The translations under genes and the position numbers were made by a program. The notes under the pieces were generated by a model that was not told the origin of the DNA, searched no databases, and saw only the letters and a program-made list of their open reading frames with translations. A DNA stretch of 64,000 nucleotides, from positions 620,001-684,000 of the forward strand of contig NZ_JACLCP010000002.1 in the NCBI RefSeq assembly GCF_014243395.1, in the 5' to 3' direction. This DNA comes from Winogradskyella flava (lineage in GTDB: Bacteria; Bacteroidota; Bacteroidia; Flavobacteriales; Flavobacteriaceae). Below are positions 1-8,507 of the stretch, piece by piece. The stretch's first letter is position 1. Every line of letters begins with the position of its first letter.

Positions 1-2
1 TA

Positions 3-1373
3 AAGTCGGAATCTGGCGCCGAAATCAATTCAAAATTAGCAAAGGAAAATGTTGCAAACTATTTTAGAGATATTCATATGAATCTGAATTATGTTTATAG
101 CGAAACTAGTCATGGAGCAGATGCAACACAAGGGCTACAATTTACAGAGTCACACAAAAAATTGCATAAAACACAAGAACTTTTCAAAGATTTTAGTAAA
201 ACAGATTATCTACAAGCTGTAGAGGATGCAAAATCTAATGGAACATATACAAGTGCTCAATTTTATATTGAAAAAGTGGTAGAAGCCTTAAATGATTATT
301 CAAATTTTATTAATAAAAGTGCTAGCACTTTTAATACCTATCTTAATAATTTAAACACATTTGGCATAAAGGGTGACCCAACAAAAGAACTTGAAGAATT
401 AGAAGCTACAAAACTATTTTGCCAACTGCTACTAAAATTTGCACCCGACAACACTAAAGCTGTGCAATGGTTGAACCAAGTAGAAACTCAAATTAGCAAA
501 AAAACTTCAGGAATAACATACGTAAGTAATATGCACAAAACCCATGTGGGTAAATTGTTATTTTCAAACAAGGAAGTTGTCATTGGTAATGAGAGCGAAA
601 GTGATTTCTCATCTAACTTTAAATCTGGAGATTATATCTACGCTACTGTTTATTTACCTGCTAAATTGAGAGAATTAACAGACTCTTATGCGGCAAATGA
701 TGTTAAAATATTGGTTAATGGAGGTATTATAAGTGAACCTGAAAGTACGGCCGTTTGGGTAACTACACCTATGCAAGAAAAAAATTATTTACAGTTTGCT
801 ATTATACCTAGCAAATCCTGGAAACAAAAATATGGCAAACCTTATTTTGAAAATAAATTAAGGACTCATGAGCATATTGCTAATGCGCTAATTACCGCCG
901 GACCTTATTCTGAAACAACTCTAAGTGCAGAGGTATTTTTTAGAGGTACCAATTCAAGTATTAAAGGCGAGTTCAGTATTGATTTGTCTAGTGGTATTGA
1001 CAAGTTAGAGACTATTGTAAACCAGGAAGAGAACGCGCGATTGGCAGATGCCAAATTACCAAAAGCCGGAATGCAAAACTCAGGTTTAGAAAAAGAAGCA
1101 CTTGGGATTATGCAACGCAAAAGCGGTAGCTCAAAAACATATACAAAAGCTATTATTACGTCCGTTAATTGGGATTATGATAAAAATTGGAATGGTGTTA
1201 TTCTATCCAGATCGTTGGTTATTGCCTTAGTATCAAAAGAGCATGACGGCAAATGTATGTACCAATATTTCAACTTTAAACAGCAAGCTCAAGGCGGAGG
1301 TAAATATAATAGCAATCTAGAATTCGCTGGTGTAGGGCAAAACGTCTATATCTCTTGCGATAATGCAAACTAA
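3..1373 (+). CDS. Family A hypothetical protein, 5'-truncated by the window edge
   Basis: The reading frame stays open from base 3 through the first ATG (base 78) with no stop, and the codons before that ATG read as ordinary protein (KSESGAEINSKLAKENVANY). The gene therefore most likely begins outside the window, and 78 is not its start. I do not recognise a named domain. The C-terminal half resembles the 524-residue protein at 9875-11449: both have a His-x-x-His-(V/L) segment followed by a hydrophobic strand, then an acidic stretch, a long beta-rich region and a (L)AD-x-KL-x-(K)-x-G motif before the C-terminal domain. I call the pair family A. The next three genes follow within a few bases, so this is probably the first visible gene of an operon. 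Function unknown; it is probably exported like its paralogue. Confidence 0.75.
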   Translation, partial: KSESGAEINSKLAKENVANYFRDIHMNLNYVYSETSHGADATQGLQFTESHKKLHKTQELFKDFSKTDYLQAVEDAKSNGTYTSAQFYIEKVVEALNDYSNFINKSASTFNTYLNNLNTFGIKGDPTKELEELEATKLFCQLLLKFAPDNTKAVQWLNQVETQISKKTSGITYVSNMHKTHVGKLLFSNKEVVIGNESESDFSSNFKSGDYIYATVYLPAKLRELTDSYAANDVKILVNGGIISEPESTAVWVTTPMQEKNYLQFAIIPSKSWKQKYGKPYFENKLRTHEHIANALITAGPYSETTLSAEVFFRGTNSSIKGEFSIDLSSGIDKLETIVNQEENARLADAKLPKAGMQNSGLEKEALGIMQRKSGSSKTYTKAIITSVNWDYDKNWNGVILSRSLVIALVSKEHDGKCMYQYFNFKQQAQGGGKYNSNLEFAGVGQNVYISCDNAN

Positions 1374-1379
1374 ATAATT

Positions 1380-1808
1380 ATGAATAAAATACTCTTAACA
1401 ACTCTACTCTTTTTGACTTTGGGAGTAAATCAAACATGCGAAAGTGATGATTTAAACGAATCTGAAAGCTATGAAAACACATTAAATGGTTCATGGAATT
1501 TAATTTCAATTCAAGGTGGATCTGCTAATGTTGATTATCAATTTGACAAAGGTCTTATAACATGGGAATTTCATCTTAACACTAATACACTTGAGGTGGT
1601 TAATAATATCTCTGGAAATTCAGGACACACCGCACTAGACACAGGTGAATACAGCTTTAGTATAATTCAATTTGATGCCATATCGCTTCTTGAAATTAAT
1701 GATGAAAGCTATGGATCTTATTTTATGGAGAATAATAGTCTAATTATTGACCAGAACGGTTCAACTTCTGGAAACTCGGATGGGTATACATTAGGTTTTT
1801 TGAGGTAA
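1380..1808 (+). CDS. Small lipocalin-like putative lipoprotein
   Basis: This 142-residue protein has a hydrophobic N-terminal signal (residues 1-19) followed by Cys20 and then ESDD. The residues just before the Cys (NQT) are a poor lipobox, but an acidic SDD patch right after the Cys resembles the surface lipoprotein export signal described in Flavobacteriia. The rest has the look of lipocalin-like Bacteroidota lipoproteins: LNGSWNLISIQGG near residue 35, then short beta strands and a closing strand at the C-terminus. It lies 6 bp after the family A gene, and its stop overlaps the next start (TAATG), so it is co-transcribed. A periplasmic or surface-exposed accessory role is an inference; no ligand can be proposed. 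Confidence 0.7.
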   Translation: MNKILLTTLLFLTLGVNQTCESDDLNESESYENTLNGSWNLISIQGGSANVDYQFDKGLITWEFHLNTNTLEVVNNISGNSGHTALDTGEYSFSIIQFDAISLLEINDESYGSYFMENNSLIIDQNGSTSGNSDGYTLGFLR

Positions 1809-2296
1809 TGACTAAACAATTTTCTAAAGAAAAAATAAAACGCATTAATAGAATTACTTGGATTGCTAGTGCATTTATTGCTATTTTATTTGCTGTACTC
1901 ATAAGCATCAACAATCATCAAGAAGATCATTTACTTAACGATGGCATAAGGGAAGATGTTATTGTGGTTCAAAAGCATAAATCTGGCAGCAATGCTAAAT
2001 ATTCAAGTGAGCACTACTACCTTACGGTAGATTGGTTTAAAGTTTTAGACACCATTCCATATTACAAATCAAAAGATACTACTGGTTTAAGTAATGCCGA
2101 AAAAATGAGCAACGACATTCTTTCAAAATCTTTTAAAGGAAAAGCAAGAATTAGAACAGAACGGCTTAATACACCTATAAAATTAAAATACATCAATGGC
2201 ATGAGCTACGAGAAACTTTATCATGGTGAAATCGTCACCCTTGTCTATTTTAAGGGTAAGCCAGAAGAAGGCCGTCTATTAAGAGAACTCGAATAG
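1808..2296 (+). CDS. Hypothetical membrane-anchored protein
   Basis: This 162-residue protein has a basic N-terminus (KQFSKEKIKRINR) followed by one membrane segment at about residues 17-33 (WIASAFIAILFAVLISI). The remaining 125 or so residues form a soluble domain of short beta strands with a conserved-looking HGEIVTLVYFKGKPEEGR stretch near the end. Positive-inside logic puts the domain in the periplasm. The ATG overlaps the stop of the preceding gene by one base, which implies translational coupling. I do not recognise the family. It could work with the preceding lipoprotein, but nothing in the sequence shows how. Confidence 0.7.
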   Translation: MTKQFSKEKIKRINRITWIASAFIAILFAVLISINNHQEDHLLNDGIREDVIVVQKHKSGSNAKYSSEHYYLTVDWFKVLDTIPYYKSKDTTGLSNAEKMSNDILSKSFKGKARIRTERLNTPIKLKYINGMSYEKLYHGEIVTLVYFKGKPEEGRLLRELE

Positions 2297-2298
2297 TA

Positions 2299-2739
2299 TT
2301 GAACACAAATCCAACACCAAAGACAATTGCAGAATTACAGCAATGGCTAAAAGCACAATGCCATTATAACCTAAGCTATTATAATATTGACGGCACAACT
2401 ATTTATGAAGGTTACTGCATTAAAATTGTAGATGGTGTTTATCAATGGTGTTTCCATGATAGAAGTCATAGAGAGGTTGTAGTACAATTTAAGAATGAAA
2501 AAGACATCGTCTCATATGCACACAAAGAAATAACGTCTAATAGTTGGACAAAAAATAATTTGGTTGGTATTTTTAAACCTCTTGAATTAAATACCATTCT
2601 AAAATCCATAAACAAACTCGATATTACTTACAACACTGACCAATTATTCTATGGTAAAGATGACGTAAGAACTCGTGTTTTTGTAACAGGTTGTGATATT
2701 AAAAAAGTAACGCACTTAATTAAAAGCATCTACAAATAG
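2299..2739 (+). CDS. Hypothetical cytosolic protein with TTG start
   Basis: This 146-residue protein has no signal or membrane segment. It begins at TTG: in this frame there is a stop at 2257-2259 and no ATG or GTG between it and the TTG, and the TTG sits 2 bases after the previous stop. The sequence begins with a short helix (TIAELQQWLKAQ), continues with beta-strand-rich segments containing three Cys residues, and ends in a helix (VTHLIKSIYK). The small size, cytosolic character and position at the end of an operon of exported genes would also suit an immunity or accessory protein, but I see no diagnostic motif. Family not recognised. Confidence 0.65.
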   Translation: MNTNPTPKTIAELQQWLKAQCHYNLSYYNIDGTTIYEGYCIKIVDGVYQWCFHDRSHREVVVQFKNEKDIVSYAHKEITSNSWTKNNLVGIFKPLELNTILKSINKLDITYNTDQLFYGKDDVRTRVFVTGCDIKKVTHLIKSIYK

Positions 2740-2744
2740 TTATT

Positions 2745-2760
2745 CTACCCTTTCGGGTAG
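2745..2760. promoter_or_regulatory. Perfect 6-bp hairpin CTACCC-TTTC-GGGTAG
   Basis: CTACCC and GGGTAG form a perfect stem around a 4-base loop, starting 6 bases after the stop of the preceding gene and ending 56 bases before the LRR gene. No run of T follows on the plus strand, so it is not a classical intrinsic terminator. It could be a weak transcript end, a leader hairpin or a protein-binding dyad for the secreted LRR protein gene. Confidence 0.4.
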
Positions 2761-2816
2761 TACTGTGAGACCCTCTCAAATCTACATTTACAGCATAAAC
2801 TATAAACCTATTTATT

Positions 2817-5444
2817 ATGAAAAAAATTCTACTTTTTATGATTGTATGTTGTACAATCAATGTAAATGCCCAAAACATATCTTTTAGTGATCCTGATTTT
2901 AAGGCAGCATTAATCTCTAATGGTATAGATACCAATAATGATGGTGAAATTAGTCAAACCGAAGCTCTTGCAGTTAATGGGTTTAATTTTTTTAACAATA
3001 GTGCTATCAATGACTTAGGTGGAATAGAATTTTTCACTAACATAGAATCAATAGGTTGCGTAAATTGTGGTATAAACGTTAGTCCAGATTTATCAGACTT
3101 AACAGGTCTATTAAACTTATATCTAGGAGATAATAATCTAACGAGTATTGACGTGTCTTTTAATACCGACCTTCTTGAGTTTTCCATGCCTAACAATGGA
3201 CTTACATCAATAGATTTGACAAATAATACAGAATTAACCTTAATAAATATTTCTGGTAATTCTATAACTGCTATGGATACTTCAAATCAAAATGATTTAT
3301 TAAGCTTAATAGCGGACAACAATGCTCTTACTTCATTAGATATATCTAATTGCACTGATTTAGAAGTACTCACGGTAAATGACAACAATTTAACCGCTAT
3401 AGATATAACAAATAATGTAGATTTAATAAGTTTTGTTGCTTTCAACAATAGTATTATAGAAATTGATGCTAGAAATAATGCTGCTTTAATAAATTTTAAT
3501 GCTACGAATAATTCTGGCTTAGAATACATTAATATAGCGAATGGCACTAATGCCTCATTAACGACGTTTACAGTAACTAATAATACTGACTTGACTTGTA
3601 TAAAAGTTGATGATCCTGCTGCTGCAAACACATATTCTGGCTGGACTAAAGATTCCTCAGCGACTTATGCTTTAACCTGTGGTCCAGAATTGACTATCTC
3701 TGCACCAACAAGTACAGATAGCAATGGAGTTACTGCAACTTTCACCTTTAGTGAACCTGTAACTGGATTTGACATTTCAGACATAAACATATCAAACGGA
3801 ACTGCAAGTGATTTTGCAGCTGGACTAACTGCCGCAGAATACACGGCGGTAATAACACCAAATTTTGTTTGTGGACAATCGGTAACTATTATGGTTCCTG
3901 AAGCAGGCGCACAAAACATTGATGGTCGTGATAGTGAGCCTTCTCAATTATCAATTACAACTATAGATGACATCCCTCCTACACTAACATGCCCAGCAAA
4001 TACAACTGTAGAGTGTGGAGACTCAACAGATCCTACTGTAACTGGTACAGCCACTGCGTTTGATAATTGTGAACCTGTATGTCAGCCAATAACATATCCT
4101 TTGGCTAATAATAACGGCACTACAGAAATAACTTACTGTGGCTTTTTTCCTTGTAGCGGACCGCAACCAGATTGGGGAGATGTCACCATTATGCAAGACA
4201 CGGATAATTTAACAATTAGCATACAAATGAATCAATCTGTAGGTGCGCAATGGTATCTCGAAAATGTACGTTATTATTTGGCTCCAGATACAAGTTTTAA
4301 TACAGCGGCAAACATACCAATTGAAGACTCTAATTGGACTAGTGTCGCTCCTCCATCAATTCCTGCTAGTTATACAATTACGATACCTTTAGTTGATGTC
4401 CCATCGGATTCATGTTATGCATTAGGGATAATTGTTGGTGCGGTACAAAAGAACTTTCTTGGTAATCCAGATGCCGCCTCACGACGAGACTTATATGCTT
4501 TTTCTCCTACGTCCACAAATCAATCCGTTTTTTTACCTGATTATTGTGCAATCCCATGTGGAACGAGCAATACAGTTATAACCAGCTCAGATAATTTCTT
4601 AGATACTTGTGGAAACACGTCTATAATAACTAGAACTTGGACAGCAACAGATACTAATGGAAATATTTCAACATGTGATCAAATTATTAATGTTGTTGAT
4701 ACCACAGGACCAACCATTACCTGCCCTACAAATATTGTGGTAAATAATGATGCAAATAGTTGCGGTGCCGTTGTAAATTACAGTGCAACTGCTACTGATA
4801 GCTGTGGCGGTATTTTTTCATTAACTTATGATATAGCATCTGGTAATATATTCCCAATTGGTACAACAACCGTTAATGTTACTGCTACAGATGTATGCGA
4901 TAACCAATCAACATGTTCCTTTACTGTTACTGTTAATGATATTGAAGCTCCAGTAATGTCCTGTCCAGCTAACCAAACGGTAAGCGTAAATCAAGGAAGC
5001 ACATATACAGTACCAGATTACCTGGACGGTAGTTTTGTTTCGCCATCAGATAATTGTCCATTAACATCATTAACCCTTGCACAAACACCGGCACCTAACA
5101 CACAATTATCAGCTGGCACATATACCATAACATTATCAGCAACTGATTCTGGAAATAACAGTGATAGCTGCACATTTGACTTGGTAGTTAATGAAGTATT
5201 AAGTATAGATGAATTTGATGTAAATAACTACAAAATATATCCAAATCCAGTCTTAAAGTATTTTAAAATAGATGGCAATCTACCTATAGAAAACGTTAAG
5301 ATATTCGACTTAAATGGTAAACTGGTAAAACATTTTTTAAAGGATATTTCTAATTATATTGTCGATGATCTTCATAGTGGATTATATTTTGTTAAAATAA
5401 CAACTAATCGAGGTATCGCTACAAAAAAGTTAATTAAACACTAA
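2817..5444 (+). CDS. Secreted LRR/HYR-domain protein with T9SS type A sorting domain
   Basis: This 875-residue cell-surface or secreted protein carries a signal peptide (residues 1-19, ending in NVNAQ). An EF-hand-like loop follows near residues 38-50 (DTNNDGEISQTEA), then about ten irregular leucine-rich repeats of roughly 21 residues (about 70-280) with the pattern LTxIDxxxNTDLxxLxxxxN. An Ig-like module with FSEPVTGFDISDI lies near 295-390. HYR modules begin with PTLTCPANTTVECGD, PTITCPTNIVV and PVMSCPANQTV; the first appears to be split by an insert of about 150 residues containing its own Cys pairs. The C-terminus (about 800-875, from YKIYPNPV through GLYFVKI to KKLIKH) is a type A T9SS signal, so the protein should cross the outer membrane and be attached or released. 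LRR and HYR modules suggest adhesion. No catalytic motif was seen. Confidence 0.93.
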   Translation: MKKILLFMIVCCTINVNAQNISFSDPDFKAALISNGIDTNNDGEISQTEALAVNGFNFFNNSAINDLGGIEFFTNIESIGCVNCGINVSPDLSDLTGLLNLYLGDNNLTSIDVSFNTDLLEFSMPNNGLTSIDLTNNTELTLINISGNSITAMDTSNQNDLLSLIADNNALTSLDISNCTDLEVLTVNDNNLTAIDITNNVDLISFVAFNNSIIEIDARNNAALINFNATNNSGLEYINIANGTNASLTTFTVTNNTDLTCIKVDDPAAANTYSGWTKDSSATYALTCGPELTISAPTSTDSNGVTATFTFSEPVTGFDISDINISNGTASDFAAGLTAAEYTAVITPNFVCGQSVTIMVPEAGAQNIDGRDSEPSQLSITTIDDIPPTLTCPANTTVECGDSTDPTVTGTATAFDNCEPVCQPITYPLANNNGTTEITYCGFFPCSGPQPDWGDVTIMQDTDNLTISIQMNQSVGAQWYLENVRYYLAPDTSFNTAANIPIEDSNWTSVAPPSIPASYTITIPLVDVPSDSCYALGIIVGAVQKNFLGNPDAASRRDLYAFSPTSTNQSVFLPDYCAIPCGTSNTVITSSDNFLDTCGNTSIITRTWTATDTNGNISTCDQIINVVDTTGPTITCPTNIVVNNDANSCGAVVNYSATATDSCGGIFSLTYDIASGNIFPIGTTTVNVTATDVCDNQSTCSFTVTVNDIEAPVMSCPANQTVSVNQGSTYTVPDYLDGSFVSPSDNCPLTSLTLAQTPAPNTQLSAGTYTITLSATDSGNNSDSCTFDLVVNEVLSIDEFDVNNYKIYPNPVLKYFKIDGNLPIENVKIFDLNGKLVKHFLKDISNYIVDDLHSGLYFVKITTNRGIATKKLIKH

Positions 5445-5502
5445 ACGTTGCATTTAAAGCTAGTGTCTTACAAGAATCGAAAAACTAATTTCCTTTCACA
5501 TT

Positions 5503-5595
5503 ATGATGAATAAATTAGAAAAAAAGAAACTCGAGATATTTTTGTTCATATACTACGCAATGTTAGTTATAGGTATATGGCTAATCGCTTTTTAG
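5503..5595 (+). CDS. Single-pass microprotein (30 aa), paralogue of 20054-20143
   Basis: This short frame starts at tandem ATGs (5503 and 5506) and encodes 30 residues: a charged N-terminus (MMNKLEKKKLE) followed by one hydrophobic segment ending IGIWLIAF. It is supported by a second copy at 20054-20143 with the same length and order of residues. The shared pattern is K-x-x-x-L-E-x-x-L-F-I, then a Tyr, then I-W-L-I-x-F as the last six residues. In both cases it lies shortly downstream of a T9SS cargo gene (58 bp here), and here a strong terminator follows 22 bp later. The N-in, C-out single-pass inner-membrane topology is predicted from charge. Function unknown. Confidence 0.65.
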   Translation: MMNKLEKKKLEIFLFIYYAMLVIGIWLIAF

Positions 5596-5617
5596 TCATG
5601 CTTTAGTTAATAACCCT

Positions 5618-5640
5618 AAGCACCCTTTTTGGGTGCTTTT
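5618..5640 (+). terminator. Intrinsic terminator
   Basis: AAGCACCC and GGGTGCTT form a perfect 8-bp stem around five T residues, followed by TT and a T-rich stretch. It closes the unit containing the LRR protein and the downstream microprotein, which supports their co-transcription. Confidence 0.85.
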
Positions 5641-6029
5641 GTATTTAGGCATAATAACATACGGCTAAATCATAGAACTCAATATTAAGAAACCGTAATG
5701 CGTATTATTCAATTTCGAGCTTTTTTTATTTGTGTCTTAGAATACAACTTATCCAAAAATTCAAATAGCTAGATATAACACTTAACATCCCATGAAAATT
5801 TGTCAATTCGAGTGGTTTTAGAGGTGTAAACCGATAAAACCGTATCGAGAATAAGAATTTTCAATACCACCTTGTTCTTACTTAACACTTCGCACTCCAT
5901 GCTTATAAATTCACGCTTCGTGCTTCGAGCGTTAAACCTTATCGTTATAAAAACCTAACAATTAGAATGTTATAATTTATGGCACAATCATTGGTTTTAT
6001 ACTTTGTATAACCTTTAAAACACAAGATT
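5641..6029. other. Intergenic region with a degenerate palindromic repeat
   Basis: This 389-base gap has no coding frame I would defend. At about 5801-5856 it contains an imperfect palindrome (TTCGAGTGGTTTTA ... TAAAACCGTATCGAGA) of the intergenic type also seen near 26895-26951. At about 5885-5932 there is a degenerate run of CACTTCG / CGCTTCG / TGCTTCG units. The last 80 bases are AT-rich and should hold the promoter of the lipoprotein gene; a near match to the -7 box (TACTTTG) ends near 6005. Confidence 0.5.
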
Positions 6030-7211
6030 ATGAAACGAATTTTACTATTATCAGTCCTTGTTTCGGTACTCGTATCTTGTAGTGCCAAAAAACAAATTGA
6101 ATCCGCCATCAGTCATGGTAACTATGACCAAGCTATTTCTGAAGCGTTGCGAAAGCTAGAAAACAACAAAGACAAAAAACGTAAGCAAGCTTATGTGGTG
6201 ATGCTAAAGGATGCCTATGACAAAGTCCTGGATGAAGATTTAGCTCGCATTGCACAATTGAAAAAAGATGGCAATCCTGAGTTATATAAAACCATTTACG
6301 AGAGCTATGCTGATTTAGAAGCAAGACAAAATACGATAAAGCGTGTAATGCCTTTAAGAATCAATGGCAAGACCATAACTTTTACCTTCAGGGATTATAG
6401 CGATGCTATCGTAGATTACAGATATAAAACCTCTGATTTCTTAATGGATAAAGGTCTGGATTTGTTGGATACTGAAGATAAGTTCAACGCACGTGAGGCT
6501 TATAGACTTTTTGATTATGTCGATAACATCAATCCAAATTTTGAAAATGTGAGAGCATTGATGCAAGAAGCCCATGTTACTGGGATGGATTATGTCCGTG
6601 TATCGGTGCAAAATGAAACCCATCAAATTATACCACAACGATTGGAAGCTGAGCTATTGGACTTTAATACCTATGGACTCAATCAATTCTGGACGACGTA
6701 TCATGCCAATGCAGATGCTAGCATCGATTATGATTACGCCATGCAATTGCAATTAAAGCGTATCAATATTTCGCCAGAGCGTATTAATGAAAGACAACTG
6801 TTACGTGAAAAGCAAATTGTAGATGGTTGGGAATACCTTTTAGATGATGCTGGCAATGTCGCCAAGGATAGTTTGGGCAATGATATTAAGGTCGATAAGA
6901 TCGTTACGGTAAGAGCACGTTTTTTTGAAGTTCTACAAACCAAGTCTGCCCAAGTCATAGCCGATGTAGTGTATACAGATCTCAAACAAAACCAGGTGGT
7001 AGATAACTTTACCATAGATAGTGGTTTTACCTTCGAAAATGTTTTTGGACGATTTAGAGGCGACAGAAGAGCTTTGAATAGAGATGATAGAAATCTATTG
7101 AGACAACAACAAGTGGTTTTCCCAACAGATGCTCAAATGGTGTACGACTCTGGTGAAGACTTAAAGTTAAAACTAAAAAACATCATCAAATCCTACCGCT
7201 TAAATAGTTAG
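6030..7211 (+). CDS. Family B lipoprotein of unknown function, copy 1
   Basis: This 393-residue protein has a lipoprotein signal (MKRILLLSVLVSVLVSC, lipobox LVSC, Cys at 17). After the Cys comes a helical, TPR-like stretch (QIESAISHGNYDQAISEALRKL, then KKRKQAYVVMLKDAYDKV), then a beta-rich half with repeated ERQ and KDSLGN motifs and a C-terminal VFPTDAQMVYDSGEDLKLKL segment. It is clearly paralogous over its full length to 8508-9692; shared blocks include FxxYGLNxxWxxYHxNAD, INISPExxxERQ and DSGExLK. A frameshifted fragment of a third copy lies at 21969-22084. No named domain is recognised. Outer-membrane or periplasmic location is predicted. A strong terminator follows, so it is probably monocistronic. 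Confidence 0.88.
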   Translation: MKRILLLSVLVSVLVSCSAKKQIESAISHGNYDQAISEALRKLENNKDKKRKQAYVVMLKDAYDKVLDEDLARIAQLKKDGNPELYKTIYESYADLEARQNTIKRVMPLRINGKTITFTFRDYSDAIVDYRYKTSDFLMDKGLDLLDTEDKFNAREAYRLFDYVDNINPNFENVRALMQEAHVTGMDYVRVSVQNETHQIIPQRLEAELLDFNTYGLNQFWTTYHANADASIDYDYAMQLQLKRINISPERINERQLLREKQIVDGWEYLLDDAGNVAKDSLGNDIKVDKIVTVRARFFEVLQTKSAQVIADVVYTDLKQNQVVDNFTIDSGFTFENVFGRFRGDRRALNRDDRNLLRQQQVVFPTDAQMVYDSGEDLKLKLKNIIKSYRLNS

Positions 7212-7217
7212 TAAAAG

Positions 7218-7247
7218 AAAACCTCCCGGAAATGGGAGGTTTTTTTA
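7218..7247 (+). terminator. Intrinsic terminator after family B copy 1
   Basis: AAAACCTCCC and GGGAGGTTTT pair around GAAA-rich loop bases, followed by more T residues. The same stop-codon / terminator / flank arrangement recurs behind the pseudogene at 21969-22084, showing that the duplicated unit included its terminator. Confidence 0.85.
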
Positions 7248-7457
7248 TTGCGCTTATCGTGTTTGTGTATGGTTTGGTTCCGGAATTCAGCCGAAGCGTT
7301 TTACGTTTGGATGAGCCGTTTACGACGAAAATTCTACGGGAAAAAAGCGCAAGGCTGAGTTGCACAATTGTTCCGTTTACTAAAAGTATAAATTTTATCT
7401 TGATCGTTCACTTAACCAGCCAACGTAGCAATGAACTGCACACGTTGTTGGCAACTG
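7248..7457. repeat. GC-richer noncoding block, probable repeated element
   Basis: This block of about 210 bases lies between a terminator and the 3' end of the opposing gene, and it is visibly richer in G and C than its surroundings. Its first 35 or so bases (GCTTATCGTGTTTGTGTATG and onward) match 22118-22150, which lies behind the family B pseudogene. Its last 20 or so bases contain CACACGTTGTTGGCAAC, similar in kind to the sequences flanking the GNAT gene. The only long plus-strand frame here runs antisense into the real minus-strand gene and begins inside the terminator, so I do not call it coding. It may be a recombination-associated repeat; its copy number elsewhere is unknown. Confidence 0.45.
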
Positions 7458-7461
7458 CATT

Positions 7462-8163
7462 TTACTTTAATAAATTCTTATTATTTCCTAAACTATCAAC
7501 ATACTGCAAAACAGGTTTTCCATCGGAATCTACATATATTGAAAGTTTGATATTATTTTCTTTGTCTAATAAGAAAAGTCCTGTGTTCAAGTTTTCTAAT
7601 CTTCCAAGAAACAAGCGTTTAGGTGCCAAATGTTCTGGATTGCTCCAAAATTTATTAAATTCATGAGCTCTTTTAACAGAATCTTCTAACTTGTTAATAA
7701 AATTATATTCCTTAATTATTTCTATATAGGGTTTTTCAGAACGTTCACTAATTTCTAAACCATACTGTCTGAACCATTGACCATTTTCTTCATATTCATC
7801 TTTACGTAAAACCATAATCTGATCATTTTTGTTTTGATCAAATGTCAACATTTGATAAGTTCCTTCCTCATCTTTATCAAACACTAAACCACCAACTTCA
7901 TCACCTTCACTATTGAAGAAGATAAGACCAGGAGTATTTCTTTCAGTGCTTTCAGGGTTTGTCAATTTTCCATTGGTAGTAGCCAAGGCTTGATTCTTTG
8001 GGTTACTCAGTACAATAAATTTATTGCCATTTTCTCCAACTACATCTATTCTCTCAGCTGTCAGTTTTTTGAAATGTGTAGCTTGCTTTTTAGTTTGATT
8101 ATATATTAAATAAAATAGTATACAAACCAAAAGGATAAAATTGATCAATGAGAGTTTTTTCAT
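7462..8163 (-). CDS. Membrane-anchored hypothetical protein
   Basis: This 233-residue protein has one N-terminal membrane helix (residues 5-22, LSLINFILLVCILFYLIY) and a soluble domain starting near TAERIDVVGENGNKFIVLSNP. That ERIDVV-x-x-NGxxxxVLSN signature belongs to a widespread but uncharacterised group of Bacteroidota proteins. The middle has TPGLIFFNSEGDEVGGLVFD, and the C-terminus has a second similar strand pattern (NIKLSIYVDSDGKPVLQYVD). The protein is predicted to face the periplasm. The gene is bounded by 9-bp inverted repeats, GTTGGCAAC (7447-7455) and GTTGCCAAC (8230-8238), much as the GNAT gene at 13899-14450 is bounded by a different pair, which suggests a mobile single-gene insertion. 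Confidence 0.8.
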   Translation of the reverse strand: MKKLSLINFILLVCILFYLIYNQTKKQATHFKKLTAERIDVVGENGNKFIVLSNPKNQALATTNGKLTNPESTERNTPGLIFFNSEGDEVGGLVFDKDEEGTYQMLTFDQNKNDQIMVLRKDEYEENGQWFRQYGLEISERSEKPYIEIIKEYNFINKLEDSVKRAHEFNKFWSNPEHLAPKRLFLGRLENLNTGLFLLDKENNIKLSIYVDSDGKPVLQYVDSLGNNKNLLK

Positions 8164-8507
8164 TTTTAAGTAATTTTTAATTTACTTAAAGATAATTATT
8201 CAAATCGATTGTTACAGTTTATAGATATTGTTGCCAACTTTAATGATATGAGTCCTTTTCAATACTTCGACAGGCTCAGTAACAGACTTATATCAGACGA
8301 TAAGAGAAGTTATATTTTAAAAAGTGCAAAGTCAACACCTAACCATACGTATTTTTTAAATAATACAAATAGTCAATAGAATATTCATAAAAGAAAGAAT
8401 TTACTTTCAAAATAAGTAATAAATATGCATTTTATCGTATTTATTTGCTTTTTAACCTTTAAAAACCTACATTTCCCCAGATTTTAAAAGCCCTAAATAC
8501 AACCGTC
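8164..8507. other. Divergent intergenic region with a dispersed repeat core
   Basis: This 344-base gap separates two divergent genes and should hold both promoters. It contains GTTGCCAAC at 8230-8238 and, at 8264-8280, the 17-mer ACTTCGACAGGCTCAGT. That 17-mer matches 44351-44367 (opposite strand) at 16 of 17 positions, and 26845-26861 and 46788-46804 less exactly. The rest is AT-rich, with no convincing small gene. Confidence 0.5.

Noticed and set aside
7232..7666. 144-codon plus-strand frame
   Set aside because: It begins inside the terminator stem, crosses the noncoding block and runs antisense to the real minus-strand gene 7462-8163.
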